In this document: positions 33,348 to 43,904 of the stretch, piece after piece
Position numbering within the stretch: position 1 is the stretch's first letter
Layout of the letters: each line of letters opens with the position of its first letter
From: Gammaproteobacteria bacterium
Lineage (GTDB): Bacteria > Pseudomonadota > Gammaproteobacteria > Steroidobacterales > Steroidobacteraceae
Direction of reading: 5' to 3'
Assembly: GCA_018970145.1 (NCBI GenBank)
Contig: JAGWWY010000006.1
Span: 1-64,000 of the forward strand
DNA: 64,000 nucleotides
Notes under the pieces: generated by a model
Databases searched by the model: none
The model's input: the letters and a program-made list of their open reading frames with translations, nothing else
Told to the model about the DNA's origin: nothing
Program-made: the position numbers and the translations under genes

Positions 33348-34235
33348 ATGAGTGTTACTGCAGAAGCCGTCAAACAGCTCCGTGAACGCACGGGTGCCGG
33401 CATGATGGAATGCAAAAAGGCTCTCGTCGAAACCAACGGTGATCTCGACGCGGCCGCTGAGTTGATGCGCAAGCAAGGTCTCGCCAAGGCCGACAAGAAA
33501 GCCGCTCGCGTGGCTGCCGAAGGCGTCGTCGCACTCGAAAAATCGGCTGATGGAAAGTCGGCGGCGATGGTCGAAGTGAACTGCGAAACCGATTTCGTTG
33601 CGCGCGAGGCCGATTTTCAAGGCTTTTCAGCCGATGTCGCGAAGGTCGCGCTCACGGCGGGAGCAGCCAACGTCGATGCATTGATCGCGAACAAACTTGC
33701 CGCTGGCGAAACCATCGACGAGCGTCGTCGCGCGCTGATCGCGAAGATCGGTGAGAACATCACCGTGCGTCGGCACGCCACCTTGAGCTCGACCGGTTTC
33801 TTGGGTGCGTATCGTCACGGCACGCGTATCTGCGCTCTGGTCGCGATCGAGGGCGGCGATGCCGCGCTCGCACACGATCTGGCCATGCATGTGGCCGCCA
33901 GCAACCCTGAGTTTCTCTCGGCGGCCGATGTGCCCGCCGATCTCGTTGCCAAAGAGCGCGAGATCGAAACCGAGAAGGCGCTCGCCGAGGGTAAGCCCGC
34001 GGACATCGTCGCCAAGATGGTCGAAGGTCGTATCCGCAAGACGCTCAACGAGAAGGCTCTCCTGGGTCAACCGTTCGTCAAGGATCCGGATCAGACGATC
34101 GAGAAACTGCTGAAAGCCGCCAAGGCCGAGATCAAGGCCTACCAACGCTTCGAGGTCGGAGCCGGCATCGAGAAGAAACAAGATGACTTCGTGGGCGAAG
34201 TAATGGCCCAGGTGAAGGCCAGCAGCGGAAAATAA
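33348..34235 (+). CDS. tsf: Translation elongation factor Ts
   Basis: EF-Ts exchanges GDP for GTP on EF-Tu. The N-terminal module begins with the conserved block LRERTGAGMMECKKALVET and the core has VEVNCETDFVAREADFQGF. At 295 residues the length is normal. It lies three bases after the rpsB stop, with AGGGG inside the rpsB end as ribosome site, and is followed by a strong terminator. Confidence 0.97.
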   Translation: MSVTAEAVKQLRERTGAGMMECKKALVETNGDLDAAAELMRKQGLAKADKKAARVAAEGVVALEKSADGKSAAMVEVNCETDFVAREADFQGFSADVAKVALTAGAANVDALIANKLAAGETIDERRRALIAKIGENITVRRHATLSSTGFLGAYRHGTRICALVAIEGGDAALAHDLAMHVAASNPEFLSAADVPADLVAKEREIETEKALAEGKPADIVAKMVEGRIRKTLNEKALLGQPFVKDPDQTIEKLLKAAKAEIKAYQRFEVGAGIEKKQDDFVGEVMAQVKASSGK

Positions 34236-34256
34236 CCCGCTCCGGTCGTAACAACG

Positions 34257-34280
34257 AAAACCCCGCCCCGGCGGGGTTTT
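34257..34280 (+). terminator. Rho-independent terminator or attenuator between tsf and pyrH
   Basis: AAAACCCCGCC pairs with GGCGGGGTTTT (11 bases) around CC, ending in four Ts. It closes the rpsB-tsf unit. Partial read-through would feed pyrH, as in E. coli where a terminator lies at the same place. Confidence 0.85.
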
Positions 34281-34299
34281 CTGCAAAAGGAGACGGACG

Positions 34300-35025
34300 A
34301 TGTCGACACAGTCAATCCGTTACAAGCGCGTTCTCGTCAAGCTGTCAGGCGAGGCGTTAATGGGCAGCGGCGAATACGGCATCGATCCCGCGATCATCAA
34401 GCGCATCGCACTCGAGATCCAGGAGATCCAAGCGCTCGGCGTGGAGGTGGCGGTGGTGATCGGGGGTGGCAATATCTTCCGTGGCGCGGGTCTTGCGCGG
34501 GCGGGGATGGATCGCGTCACGGGCGATCACATGGGCATGCTCGCCACCGTGATGAATTGCCTTGCGATGCAGGATGCGCTCGAAGCGATCGGTTCGCATG
34601 CGCGCGTGATGTCGGCGATCCGTATCAATGAAGTTTGCGAGGAATACATCCGTCGCCGTGCCGTGCGCCACCTCGAAAAGGGGCGTGTGGTGTTGTTCGC
34701 CGCCGGCACCGGCAATCCGTTCTTCACTACCGACACCGCCGCCTCGTTGCGGGCGATCGAGATCGGTGCGGAATTACTTGTTAAAGCGACCAAGGTGGAT
34801 GGCATTTACTCGGCCGATCCTGTCAAAGACCCTTCGGCCGTCCGCTACCAAACGCTAACCTTTGACCGCGTGCTCGATGAGCGCTTGAATGTGATGGACG
34901 CCACGGCCATCGTCATGTGTCGCGACAACAACTTGCCGTTGCAGGTGTTCAATCTTGGCAACGCGGGCGATTTGTTGCGCATCGTGCAGGGCGAGAGCAT
35001 TGGTACAGTCGTGCGCAACGCCTAA
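34300..35025 (+). CDS. pyrH: UMP kinase
   Basis: Phosphorylates UMP to UDP in pyrimidine synthesis. It belongs to the amino acid kinase family, with the N-terminal [13 protein letters not shown], the glycine loop [11 protein letters not shown] and [17 protein letters not shown], all typical of bacterial PyrH. 241 residues as in E. coli. AGGAG precedes the ATG. It starts a new segment just after the tsf terminator. Confidence 0.97.
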   Translation: MSTQSIRYKRVLVKLSGEALMGSGEYGIDPAIIKRIALEIQEIQALGVEVAVVIGGGNIFRGAGLARAGMDRVTGDHMGMLATVMNCLAMQDALEAIGSHARVMSAIRINEVCEEYIRRRAVRHLEKGRVVLFAAGTGNPFFTTDTAASLRAIEIGAELLVKATKVDGIYSADPVKDPSAVRYQTLTFDRVLDERLNVMDATAIVMCRDNNLPLQVFNLGNAGDLLRIVQGESIGTVVRNA

Positions 35026-35079
35026 TAACGCTGCGCGCGGTGAGTTGAATCAACACGCTATTTTCAGGAAGGTTCCGTC

Positions 35080-35637
35080 ATGATCGACGATTTCAAGAAA
35101 GATGCCACTACCCGCATGGGCAAGTGCGTGCTGCAGTTCCAAGCCGATCTCAAGAAGCTGCGGACGGGCCGCGCGCATCCGAGCCTCGTCGAGAACTTGC
35201 GGGTCGATTACTACGGTAACGAGAGCCCGCTGCAGCAGCTCGCCAACATCAGCGTCGAGGATGCCCGTACGCTCGTGATCTCGCCGTGGGACAAGGGTGC
35301 TGTGCAAGCCATCGAAAAAGCGATTTACAAGTCCGAGCTCGGGCTCACGCCGAACACCGCGGGCATGGTGATCCGCGTGCCCCTGCCGCCGCTCACCGAG
35401 GAGCGTCGCCGCGACATCACCAAGGTGGTTCGTGGTGATGCGGAGAATGCGCGCGTGGCCGTGCGCAACGTGCGTCGCGACGTATTGCAGGATGTGAAGG
35501 AAGCACTCAAAGAAAAGCTCATCAGCCAGGATGAGGAAAAGAAAGCGCAGGAAGAAATCCAGAAGCTGACCGACAAGCACGTGGCCGAGATCGACCAAGT
35601 GCTCGCGGCCAAAGAAAAGGAAATCATGCAGGTCTGA
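35080..35637 (+). CDS. frr: Ribosome recycling factor
   Basis: RRF splits post-termination ribosomes with EF-G. The 185-residue protein shows the family pattern: an N-terminal helix, [17 protein letters not shown], the beta domain [16 protein letters not shown], and a Glu/Lys-rich C-terminal helix with [19 protein letters not shown] lies before the ATG. pyrH-frr-uppS is the usual order. Confidence 0.97.
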   Translation: MIDDFKKDATTRMGKCVLQFQADLKKLRTGRAHPSLVENLRVDYYGNESPLQQLANISVEDARTLVISPWDKGAVQAIEKAIYKSELGLTPNTAGMVIRVPLPPLTEERRRDITKVVRGDAENARVAVRNVRRDVLQDVKEALKEKLISQDEEKKAQEEIQKLTDKHVAEIDQVLAAKEKEIMQV

Positions 35638-35653
35638 GGCAGGAGCCTCCCGC

Positions 35654-36382
35654 ATGTCCGTCCCTGCCCACATTGCGATCGTCATGGACGGCAACGGCCG
35701 TTGGGCCGAAGCCCGTGGCGAGCCGCGCACCGTCGGTCATCGCGCCGGTATCGAACCGGTGCGGGCGACCATTCGGGAGTGCGCCCGCTTGGGTGTGGGC
35801 GCGCTGACCTTGTTTGCTTTCTCGAGCGAGAATTGGCGACGTCCCGAGACGGAGGTCTCGACGCTGATGGGGCTCTTCATGGAAGCCCTCGAGCGAGAAG
35901 TGCAAGAGTTGCACGCGAACCAGGTGCGCTTGCGCATCATCGGCAATCGGCAGCGCCTTGCCGTGGGTTTGCAGCAGCGTATTGCCGAAGCGGAAGCACT
36001 GACCGCGGGTAACACCGGTTTGCAGTTGCAGGTGGCGGTGAGCTACGGCGGTCGTTGGGATGTTATCGAGGCCGCCAAGCGCCTGGCCGCGCAGGCGGCT
36101 AGCGGTGCGCTCAGAGCGGCCGATATTGACGAAGAGCGGTTTGCGCGCGAACTGCAACTCGCCGATCTGCCGGACCCGGATCTCTTCATACGCACGGGTG
36201 GTGACCACCGGATCAGCAATTTTTTGCTTTGGAATATCGCTTACGCCGAGCTGTTTTTCACCGACGCGTTGTGGCCCGATTTCAACGCCGAGATCATGGC
36301 CGAGGCCATCGAAGATTTTCGCGGTCGTGAGCGACGCTTTGGCCTCACGGGCAAGCAACTGCGCGAGGAGCCTCGCGTATGA
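35654..36382 (+). CDS. uppS: Di-trans,poly-cis-undecaprenyl-diphosphate synthase
   Basis: Makes the C55 isoprenoid carrier for peptidoglycan and O-antigen from FPP and IPP. The N-terminal HIAIVMDGNGRWAEARG holds the catalytic Asp and substrate-binding Arg/Gly residues. FAFSSENWRRP, SYGGRWD and DLFIRTGGDHRISNFLLW are the other conserved blocks. Its stop overlaps cdsA (ATGA). Confidence 0.96.
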   Translation: MSVPAHIAIVMDGNGRWAEARGEPRTVGHRAGIEPVRATIRECARLGVGALTLFAFSSENWRRPETEVSTLMGLFMEALEREVQELHANQVRLRIIGNRQRLAVGLQQRIAEAEALTAGNTGLQLQVAVSYGGRWDVIEAAKRLAAQAASGALRAADIDEERFARELQLADLPDPDLFIRTGGDHRISNFLLWNIAYAELFFTDALWPDFNAEIMAEAIEDFRGRERRFGLTGKQLREEPRV

Positions 36383-37224
36383 GTCTCAAGCCGGTCGGTC
36401 TGCAGCAACGCTTGATCACGGCGCTCGTGTTGTTTGCGCTCTTGGTTGCATTGGTATTTCTCGCGCCCGCCTGGGCCACGATCGTCATCGTCGCTATGGC
36501 GATCCTGGGTGGAGCTTGGGAATGGTCGGCCTTTCTGCACCATGATCGTCGTCCCGTCCGAGCGGCCTATGTGTTGCTCATCGCACTCGGCTTGGTCGCG
36601 GCTTGGTCGATCAGCGCGAATGTCGAGTCGTTCTCATGGTTGCTGCTCGGCGCGTGTGCGTGGTGGGTGATCGCCTTGCTTTGGATCATGCTCGCACCGC
36701 AGCGAGGCGGGGCGATCTCGGCGGCCGTCGCCGGCGTGTGTGCCTTGGTGCCTGCGGGTGTGGCATTAGCTCGATTACGACTCGAGCCAAATGGCGCCGC
36801 TTTGTTGGTGTTTGTGTTGCTGATCGTGATGGCCGCTGATGTCGGCGCGTATTTCGCCGGTCACGCCTGGGGCAAGACCAAGCTCGCACCGCAGGTCTCA
36901 CCGGGTAAAACCTGGGAAGGGGTTATCGGCGGGTTCATCGTCTCAGTGCTCGTGGCTTTCGTGGGTTCACGCTGGCTTGGCTGGCCGACTCTCGCGATCA
37001 TGTTGCTCGCGCTTGGCGCAGCGGCGTTCTCGGTAGTCGGCGATCTGATCGAGAGTTTGATGAAGCGCCATTCGGGGCTCAAAGATAGTGGTCGCTTGTT
37101 TCCCGGTCACGGTGGTTTACTCGATCGTCTCGACAGCCTCACCGCTGGTGTGCCGCTGTTGGTGTTGGGTTTGCTGAAAGCCGGCTTGATCGGCGCTGCG
37201 CTCGCACCCGGGTTCAGCGGGTGA
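36379..37224 (+). CDS. cdsA: Phosphatidate cytidylyltransferase
   Basis: An inner-membrane enzyme making CDP-diacylglycerol from CTP and phosphatidic acid, the gateway to all phospholipids. The 281-residue protein has about seven hydrophobic segments. The C-terminal CDP-DAG synthase signature is present as [21 protein letters not shown], then [14 protein letters not shown]. The central [18 protein letters not shown] is also conserved. Four-base overlaps join it to uppS and dxr. Confidence 0.96.
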   Translation: MSLKPVGLQQRLITALVLFALLVALVFLAPAWATIVIVAMAILGGAWEWSAFLHHDRRPVRAAYVLLIALGLVAAWSISANVESFSWLLLGACAWWVIALLWIMLAPQRGGAISAAVAGVCALVPAGVALARLRLEPNGAALLVFVLLIVMAADVGAYFAGHAWGKTKLAPQVSPGKTWEGVIGGFIVSVLVAFVGSRWLGWPTLAIMLLALGAAAFSVVGDLIESLMKRHSGLKDSGRLFPGHGGLLDRLDSLTAGVPLLVLGLLKAGLIGAALAPGFSG

Positions 37225-38438
37225 GTTTGCAGCCTGCGATGGGCGCACCGATCGGTGTTACGGTGCTCGGATCAACGGGCACCATTGGTGACAACACGCT
37301 CGATGTGATCGCGCGTCATCCGGATCGATTCCGAGTCGTCGCGCTCGGCGCACATCGCAACGCGACGAAGTTGCTCGCACAGTGTCGGCAGTTCAAACCG
37401 GCCCATGCTGTCTTGGTCGATGCCGAAGCGGCCGCGCAGTTGCAGGCGACGCTTCGTGCAGAGGGTCTGCCGACCGAGGTGCATGCGGGCGGGGCGGCTC
37501 TTGATGCGATCGCGACACTCGCCGAGGCACCCTACGTCATGGCGGGTATTGTCGGTGCCGCGGGGCTCGCCTCATCGCTCGCCGCCGCCCGCGCCGGCAA
37601 GCGCTTGATGATCGCCAACAAAGAGCCGCTCGTGATGGCAGGCTCCCTCTTCGTCGCAGCGGCTAGCCGCTCCGGCGCAACCTTGCTGCCGATCGACAGC
37701 GAGCATAACGCCATTTTTCAGTGTTGGCCGGCGGGCTCTCGCACCGGCGTTGCGCCTGCGGGTGTGCGACGCATTTTGCTCACGGCATCGGGCGGGCCGT
37801 TCGTCGATTGGACCTCGGAGCAGATCGCGGTGGCGACGCCCGAGCAGGCCTGCAAGCACCCGAAATGGGTGATGGGTCGCAAGATCTCGGTCGATTCGGC
37901 CACGCTTATGAACAAGGGACTCGAGGTCATCGAAGCGCGCATTCTCTTCGGTTTGCCGCTCGAGCAGGTCGAGGTGGTCGTGCACCGTCAGAGTCTGGTG
38001 CACTCGATCGTCGAATACATCGACGGCTCGATGCTCGCGCAACTCGGTTCACCGGACATGCGCACCCCCATTGCCTATGCCCTCGGATGGCCGGAGCGCC
38101 TCGACTCCGGTGTACAATTTCTCGACTTGATGAAGGCCGGAAGCCTGCAGTTCGAGGCGCCCGACATGGCGCGCTTCCCCTGTCTGCGCCTCGCTCGCGA
38201 GGCGGCGATGGCGGGGGGGCTCGCGCCCACGGTGTTGAATGCGGCCAACGAGGTGGCCGTGGCCGCGTTCCTCGAGGGCCGGTTGAACTTTGCGGGAATT
38301 GCCCGGGTCATTGAGGCGGTGTTGGCGGCTGCGCCAACTGGTGCCGCCTCCGACCTTGGGGTCGTGCTGGCGGCGGATACCGAAGCGCGCGAGAGCGCTA
38401 TGCGGCAGTTGGGTCGCACGGCGGGGGCGGCGGTCTAG
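37221..38438 (+). CDS. dxr: 1-deoxy-D-xylulose 5-phosphate reductoisomerase
   Basis: The first committed step of the MEP isoprenoid pathway, yielding MEP with NADPH. The NADPH loop [16 protein letters not shown], the metal site [10 protein letters not shown] (Asp, Glu), the loop [23 protein letters not shown] and [12 protein letters not shown] are all visible over 405 residues. Two usually well-kept spots differ: NKEPLVMAG where Ser, Ala or Thr usually follows NKE, and HRQSLVHS where HPQS is expected. The start is GTG 37221, overlapping the cdsA stop. Confidence 0.94.
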   Translation: MSLQPAMGAPIGVTVLGSTGTIGDNTLDVIARHPDRFRVVALGAHRNATKLLAQCRQFKPAHAVLVDAEAAAQLQATLRAEGLPTEVHAGGAALDAIATLAEAPYVMAGIVGAAGLASSLAAARAGKRLMIANKEPLVMAGSLFVAAASRSGATLLPIDSEHNAIFQCWPAGSRTGVAPAGVRRILLTASGGPFVDWTSEQIAVATPEQACKHPKWVMGRKISVDSATLMNKGLEVIEARILFGLPLEQVEVVVHRQSLVHSIVEYIDGSMLAQLGSPDMRTPIAYALGWPERLDSGVQFLDLMKAGSLQFEAPDMARFPCLRLAREAAMAGGLAPTVLNAANEVAVAAFLEGRLNFAGIARVIEAVLAAAPTGAASDLGVVLAADTEARESAMRQLGRTAGAAV

Positions 38439-38457
38439 CACCGCGAGGAGGCGAGCG

Positions 38458-39831
38458 ATGGATTTCATTTGGACGATAGCCGGCTTCGTCGTGGCCGTCA
38501 GCCTGCTCGTGACGATCCACGAGTTCGGTCACTATTGGGTCGCCCGCAAGCTCGGTTTCAAAGTGCTGCGATTCTCGGTCGGTTTCGGTACGCCGCTTTG
38601 GAAGAGGACCGCGGGTGCGGATCGTACGGAATACGTCTTTGCGATGTGGCCTCTGGGCGGCTACGTGAAACTGCTCGATGAGCGCGAAGGGCCGGTGCCA
38701 CCGGAGGACCTCGCGCGCTCGTTCACGCGCAAGAAGCCGTGGGAGCGCATCCTCGTACTGCTCGCAGGTCCCGCCTTCAATATTTTCTTTGCCATCATCG
38801 TGCTGGCCGCGATGCTCTGGGTGTCCGGTTCGCCCGAAGTGCGTCCGGTTGTCGGTCGTATCGTCGCTGATTCGGTCGCGGCGCAAGCAGGATTGCAGAG
38901 TGACGATGTGATCGTCGCCGTCGAAGGCAAAGCCGTCAGCAACCAGACGGATGTGCTCTTCGGTTTGATCGAAGGCATGAGCGAGAGTGGGCCGGTCGAT
39001 CTGCGGGTGCGACGCGGTGATGCCGAGTTGCGCGATCTGCAACTGCGGATTGACGATCCGGAAGTGCGCCGTGCGTTGACCGAGCCCGCGGCGCTGCTGC
39101 CGGGCATCGGCATGCGTTTCTGGTCGCCGCCGATTCCTGCTGTGATCGGCAAGGCCGACGCGGGTGGTCCGGCCGACGCCGCCGGTTTGCGAGCGGGTGA
39201 TCGTATCGTCGCCGTTGATGGCGTCGAGATCACGAATTTCCCGATGCTCGTTGAGGCGATCTCGGTACGTCCCAATCGCGCCTTCTCGGTGACCTACGAG
39301 CGAGCAGGCGTGCAGGGCAGCACGGTGGTGACGACCACCGCCGATCTCGTCGAGGGACGCGAAGTTGGTCGTATCCGAATCCAGACTCCACCGCCGCCAC
39401 CGTGGCCTGCCTCGATGATCGAGGTCGTGCGTTTCGGGCCGCTCGAGGCCGTGGCTGAGGCGAGTGTGCGTGCCTGGGACATGACCGTGCTACAGGCCAA
39501 GATGTTCTGGCGCATGATCTTCGGTCAGGTTTCTTTGAAGAATCTCTCGGGGCCCATCTCCATCGCCGAGTATGCGGGTGATTCCGCTCGCAGCGGTTTG
39601 GCCGAGTTCTTGGGGTTTCTGGTGGTGATTTCGCTCAGTCTCGGTTTTCTGAATCTGCTGCCGATTCCCATTCTCGATGGCGGTCAGATCGTCTATCAGT
39701 TGGCTGAGTGGGTGCGCGGCTCGCCACTGTCGGATCGCTTGCAGGCCATCGGTCAGCAAGTGGGTGTCGCCTTGCTCGTGATGCTCATGGGCATCGCGCT
39801 CTTCAATGATTTCGCTCGGCAGTTCGGCTGA
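38458..39831 (+). CDS. rseP: RseP (site-2 protease) intramembrane zinc metalloprotease
   Basis: Cleaves membrane anti-sigma factor RseA and leftover signal peptides. HEFGHYW is the zinc-binding HExxH in the first membrane segment. Two PDZ domains follow (around AQAGLQSDDVIVAVEG and PADAAGLRAGDRIVAVDG). NLLPIPILDGGQIVYQ is the third zinc-site motif near the C-terminus. 457 residues as expected. ATG 38458 has GAGGAGG upstream. The longer frame from 38290 is the dxr shadow. Confidence 0.96.
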   Translation: MDFIWTIAGFVVAVSLLVTIHEFGHYWVARKLGFKVLRFSVGFGTPLWKRTAGADRTEYVFAMWPLGGYVKLLDEREGPVPPEDLARSFTRKKPWERILVLLAGPAFNIFFAIIVLAAMLWVSGSPEVRPVVGRIVADSVAAQAGLQSDDVIVAVEGKAVSNQTDVLFGLIEGMSESGPVDLRVRRGDAELRDLQLRIDDPEVRRALTEPAALLPGIGMRFWSPPIPAVIGKADAGGPADAAGLRAGDRIVAVDGVEITNFPMLVEAISVRPNRAFSVTYERAGVQGSTVVTTTADLVEGREVGRIRIQTPPPPPWPASMIEVVRFGPLEAVAEASVRAWDMTVLQAKMFWRMIFGQVSLKNLSGPISIAEYAGDSARSGLAEFLGFLVVISLSLGFLNLLPIPILDGGQIVYQLAEWVRGSPLSDRLQAIGQQVGVALLVMLMGIALFNDFARQFG

Positions 39832-39844
39832 CCAGGGGTCTCAC

Positions 39845-42271
39845 TTGTCGCTTTTTCCCAGATTGATCGTTGGTGTGATTTTCTCGATCGTAGCGACCGC
39901 TGCGATGGCTCAAGACCCGCCCACACTGCGGGTCGACAATATCCGCGTCGAGGGCCTGCAACGAGTTTCGGAGGGTACGGTCTACAACTACCTGCCCGTG
40001 AACATCGGTGATCGCATCACGCAGCAGCGTGTGCGCGAGGCGATTCGTGCCCTCTACGACACCGGGTTTTTCCGTGATGTCGAACTGCGCTTCGACGAGG
40101 GCACGTTGATCGTCGCTGTGCTGGAGCGACCCTCGATCGAGAGCTTCGAGCTCAAGGGTAACAAGGACATCAAGACCGAGGATCTGACCAAGAGTCTGCG
40201 CAACGTCGGTCTTGCGACGGGTAAGACCTTCGATCGCTCCGTGCTCGAGGACGTCAAGCAATACCTCACCGATCAGTATTTCAGCCGCGGCAAATACGCG
40301 GTGCGGATTGCGACCGAAGTCGAGGAGCTAGCCGATAACCGCGTTCGCGTGAAGATCGACATCAAGGAAGGCAAGCGTGCGCGCATCCGTCAGATCAACT
40401 TGGTTGGCAACAAGACTTACACCGAGGAAGACGTTCTCGAAGATTTCGAACTCAAGACGCCAAACTGGTTGTCTTGGTATCGTCAGGACGATCGCTATTC
40501 GCGTGAATCTTTGCAGGGTGACCTTGAGAAGCTGCGCTCCTATTACATGGACCGTGGCTATGCGAACTTCGATATCGAATCTACGCAGGTTGCGATCGCG
40601 CCCGAGAAGGACGACATCTTCATCACGGTGAACGTGACCGAGGGTGAGGTCTTCAAGCTCGGTGAGATCAAGCTTGCGGGCACGTTCGTCGTGCCCGAGT
40701 CGGAACTCAAGAATTACTTGCTCGTCAAATCGGGCGAGACCTATTCCAAGAAAGACATCACGAGCACGCAGGAGCTGCTGCAAAACCGACTCGGTCTCGA
40801 GGGCTACGCTTTCGCCAAGGTTGACCCCGTGCCAACGCCGATCGAAGGCAAGAACGAAGTTGGTATCACCTTCTTTGTTGAACCGGGTAATCGTGTTTAC
40901 GTTCGGCACATCGTCTTCAACGGCGTAACCAAGATCAACGACGAGGTGCTGCGTCGCGAGATGCGTCAGCTCGAAGGGGCTTGGCTCTCGAACATGCTCG
41001 TTGAGCGCTCCAAACAGCGTCTGCAGCGCTTGCCCTATATCGAAAAGGTCGAGTCTGAGACAAAGCCCGTGCCGGGGTCCGCCGATCTCGTGGATGTGGA
41101 GTTCGAGATCAAGGAGGGTCCGTCGGCGCAGTTGGGTGGTGGTATCGGCTACTCGGAGTCGCAGTCCTTCATCCTCAACGGTAACTATGCCGACAGTAAC
41201 TTTCTTGGCACGGGTCAGCGTGTCTCGCTCGATTTGAACTCGGGTCGATATTCCAAGGTCTACGGCATCTCGCATACCGATCCGTACACCAATATCGATG
41301 GCGTAGCGCGCACCTTGTCTTTCACGTATCGCGATGTAACGCAGTTCGTGTCGGCTTCGTCAGACTTCTCGTCCGAGTCACTCTCGATCGGCGTCGACTA
41401 CGGCTATCCGATCACCGAGTTCCAGGGTTTGCGTATTGGCTTGTCGGCCCAAAGATCCTCCTTGATCACGGGTGAGGGCAGTGCACAGCAGGCGCGGCAG
41501 TGGGTGCAATCGAACGGTGACTACCGTCAGCAAATCGTTCCCGAGCAGGATTATGGCGAGGGTTTCGTGATTCCGGGCACCACGCTCGATACCACGCAGT
41601 TCGACAGCTATGACCTCGTCATCGGTTGGAGCTACGACAGCCGTAACCGCGCGCTGTTCGCCGATCGAGGGATGCGTCATTCCTTGTCGTTGAGCTATGC
41701 CTTGCCGCTCAGCGACGTGCAGTATGTAACGGCCAACTACGACTACCTTCAGTTCGTACCCATCGTCGGCAGCTGGACCATGGCGTTTGCCGCCGAGGTG
41801 GGCTACAGCCAAGAGCTCGGCGATACCACTGCGCCGCCGCCGTATCGCAACTTCTTTGCGGGCGGTCCGGATACAGTGCGCGGCTTCCGCGAGAGCCGTC
41901 TCGGACCGAAGGACAGTTTCGGCAACCCCTACGGTGGCAACCTGAAGGTGACGGCGCGAGCGGAGCTGTTGATTCCGACACCGGAGAAGTGGCGCGCCTC
42001 AGCCCGTGCTTCGATCTTCTTCGACATCGGCAACGTGTTCTCAACGACGGACTTCTACAAGTTCACGGGTGCCGATGGCGTTACGCCGGTCGAGTACAAG
42101 TTCGGCTATGATAAGTTGCGTCAGTCGACCGGCATTGCCGTTCAGTGGCTGGCGCCGCTCGGTGTCTTCCGCTTCAGTTATGCGTTGCCACTCAACACCT
42201 TCGAAGGGGATGGCGTGCAGTTTGCGGACGAGGAAGAGCGATTCCAGTTCACGATCGGACAAGCGTTTTAA
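39845..42271 (+). CDS. bamA: Outer membrane protein assembly factor BamA
   Basis: The core of the BAM complex, inserting beta-barrels into the outer membrane. After a signal peptide (to AMAQ) come five POTRA domains (RVDNIRVEGLQRVSEGTVYNYL as the first) and a 16-strand barrel with the conserved VRGFRESRLGP loop, ending in FTIGQAF. The start is TTG 39845 with AGGGG at six bases, giving 808 residues. The frame upstream to 39806 lies in rseP. The neighbours rseP and skp are typical. Confidence 0.96.
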   Translation: MSLFPRLIVGVIFSIVATAAMAQDPPTLRVDNIRVEGLQRVSEGTVYNYLPVNIGDRITQQRVREAIRALYDTGFFRDVELRFDEGTLIVAVLERPSIESFELKGNKDIKTEDLTKSLRNVGLATGKTFDRSVLEDVKQYLTDQYFSRGKYAVRIATEVEELADNRVRVKIDIKEGKRARIRQINLVGNKTYTEEDVLEDFELKTPNWLSWYRQDDRYSRESLQGDLEKLRSYYMDRGYANFDIESTQVAIAPEKDDIFITVNVTEGEVFKLGEIKLAGTFVVPESELKNYLLVKSGETYSKKDITSTQELLQNRLGLEGYAFAKVDPVPTPIEGKNEVGITFFVEPGNRVYVRHIVFNGVTKINDEVLRREMRQLEGAWLSNMLVERSKQRLQRLPYIEKVESETKPVPGSADLVDVEFEIKEGPSAQLGGGIGYSESQSFILNGNYADSNFLGTGQRVSLDLNSGRYSKVYGISHTDPYTNIDGVARTLSFTYRDVTQFVSASSDFSSESLSIGVDYGYPITEFQGLRIGLSAQRSSLITGEGSAQQARQWVQSNGDYRQQIVPEQDYGEGFVIPGTTLDTTQFDSYDLVIGWSYDSRNRALFADRGMRHSLSLSYALPLSDVQYVTANYDYLQFVPIVGSWTMAFAAEVGYSQELGDTTAPPPYRNFFAGGPDTVRGFRESRLGPKDSFGNPYGGNLKVTARAELLIPTPEKWRASARASIFFDIGNVFSTTDFYKFTGADGVTPVEYKFGYDKLRQSTGIAVQWLAPLGVFRFSYALPLNTFEGDGVQFADEEERFQFTIGQAF

Positions 42272-42299
42272 TTTTTTCGGATAAGAGGTTCGAAGCGAG

Positions 42300-42848
42300 A
42301 TGCGTGTGAATCTGAAGATGATGGCACCGGCCCTTGTGGTCATGGCAACCCTGTTCACGGCGCCGGCGGCATTGGCTGAGGCAAAGATCGGCGTGCTCGA
42401 CTTTGGTCGACTCATGGACGAGAGTCCGCAAGGCAAGTCGCTCATCGAATCGCTGCGTACCGAGGCGGCGACGAAGCAGCGCGAGCTACAGAGCCAGGCC
42501 GCCTCGTTGCAGACCAAGCGCGATAAACTCGTGAAGGATCGCGCAACGATGACGGCGGATCAGATCTCGCGCGCCGAGAAAGAGCTGCGCGATGGCGAGC
42601 GTGATCTCGCCCGTCGTCAGTCCGAAGTGAACGACGACTTCAACGCGCGTCGAAACGAAGAAATGGGCAAACTGCAGCGCACGCTAATCGAAGAAGCGCG
42701 CAACTACGCGAAGTCGCAGGCCTACGATCTCGTCGTGACCGACGGCGTGATCTACGCGACGCCAGCCCTCGATATCACCTCGGGCGTGCTGCAGAGCTTG
42801 CAGTCGCGCGGTGGTGCGGCAGCTGCTCCGAAACCTGCGACTCGCTGA
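42300..42848 (+). CDS. skp: Periplasmic chaperone Skp (OmpH family)
   Basis: Skp forms a trimeric jellyfish that holds unfolded outer-membrane proteins for BamA. The 182-residue protein has a signal peptide ending ALAE, the family start KIGVLDFGRLMDESPQGKS and a long central coiled-coil (about 60-140) rich in Glu, Arg and Lys, returning to a beta core near YDLVVTDGVIYATPALDIT. The C-terminal tail is Ala/Pro-rich. Confidence 0.93.
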   Translation: MRVNLKMMAPALVVMATLFTAPAALAEAKIGVLDFGRLMDESPQGKSLIESLRTEAATKQRELQSQAASLQTKRDKLVKDRATMTADQISRAEKELRDGERDLARRQSEVNDDFNARRNEEMGKLQRTLIEEARNYAKSQAYDLVVTDGVIYATPALDITSGVLQSLQSRGGAAAAPKPATR

Positions 42849-42868
42849 TTTTTCACCGGCGTAAGCCG

Positions 42869-43900
42869 ATGACGGTCACCCTCGGAGATTTAGCAGTCCG
42901 TTTCGGGCTCGCGCTCCGCGGTGATCCCGATCGCCCCGTTGATCACGTCGGTACCGTCACCGGCGCGGGTCCGCGGGGCATCGCATTTTTGGCCAATGCC
43001 AAGCGTCTCGATGAGTTGGTCGGGGCCAACGCCGCAGCGATCATCGTGTCCGCGAAGCTGGCCGATGAGTCGCCGATCGATTGTTTGATTGCCGAGAATC
43101 CACATGCCGCGTTCGCGCGTATCGCGACCGTACTGCATCCGAAGGCGATGGGTCCGGCTGGGATACACCCCTCGGCCGTGGTCGCTCCCGATGCGCGCGT
43201 CGACTCGAGCGCACACATCGGACCTTTGGTCGTCGTCGGCGCGCGCTCGGTGATCGGCGCACGGGCGTACATTGGCCCCGGCTGTGTTGTTGGCGAAGAT
43301 GTCGAGCTCGCAGCGGATGTGCGCCTAGTGGCGCGCGTGACGGTGCTGGATCGGGTGAGCATCGGTGCGCGCTCGGTGCTCGATGCCGGTGTTGTCGTCG
43401 GGTCTGAGGGTTTCGGTAACGCGCTCGACGAAGGTCGCTGGGTGCACGTGCCGCAAGTGGGAACGGTACGTATCGGTGCCGACGTGGAGATCGGCGCCAA
43501 CAGCGCCATCGATCGCGGCGCGCTTGACGATACGATCATCGGCGATGGTGTTCGCATCGACAACCTCGTGCAGGTAGGTCACAACTGCACGATCGGTGCG
43601 CACTCGGCGCTCGCTGGTTGCGCGGGTCTCGCGGGCAGTTCGCACGTCGGTGCGCGGTGTCGCATCGGTGGCGGTGTGGGTATCGCCGGGCATTTGCGCA
43701 TTTGCGACGATGTGAGCATCACGGGCTATTCGTTCGTGACGGGCGATATACGAGAGCCCGGGGTTTACTCAGGCGGCATTCCCGCCGAGAGTGCGACTGA
43801 TTGGCGGCGTATCGTCGGACGATTGAAGCGCATTGATGGTCTCGCGCGTCGCGTCGGTGAGCTCGAGAAAAATTTGGATTCGACGCAGAGTGAGGAATGA
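42869..43900 (+). CDS. lpxD: UDP-3-O-(3-hydroxyacyl)glucosamine N-acyltransferase
   Basis: The third step of lipid A synthesis. The N-terminal uridine-binding domain is followed by a left-handed beta-helix of hexapeptide repeats ([20 protein letters not shown] and similar). The catalytic His lies in [13 protein letters not shown] (about 240) and a C-terminal helix follows. 343 residues as usual. Confidence 0.95.
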   Translation: MTVTLGDLAVRFGLALRGDPDRPVDHVGTVTGAGPRGIAFLANAKRLDELVGANAAAIIVSAKLADESPIDCLIAENPHAAFARIATVLHPKAMGPAGIHPSAVVAPDARVDSSAHIGPLVVVGARSVIGARAYIGPGCVVGEDVELAADVRLVARVTVLDRVSIGARSVLDAGVVVGSEGFGNALDEGRWVHVPQVGTVRIGADVEIGANSAIDRGALDDTIIGDGVRIDNLVQVGHNCTIGAHSALAGCAGLAGSSHVGARCRIGGGVGIAGHLRICDDVSITGYSFVTGDIREPGVYSGGIPAESATDWRRIVGRLKRIDGLARRVGELEKNLDSTQSEE

Positions 43901-43904
43901 CAGC

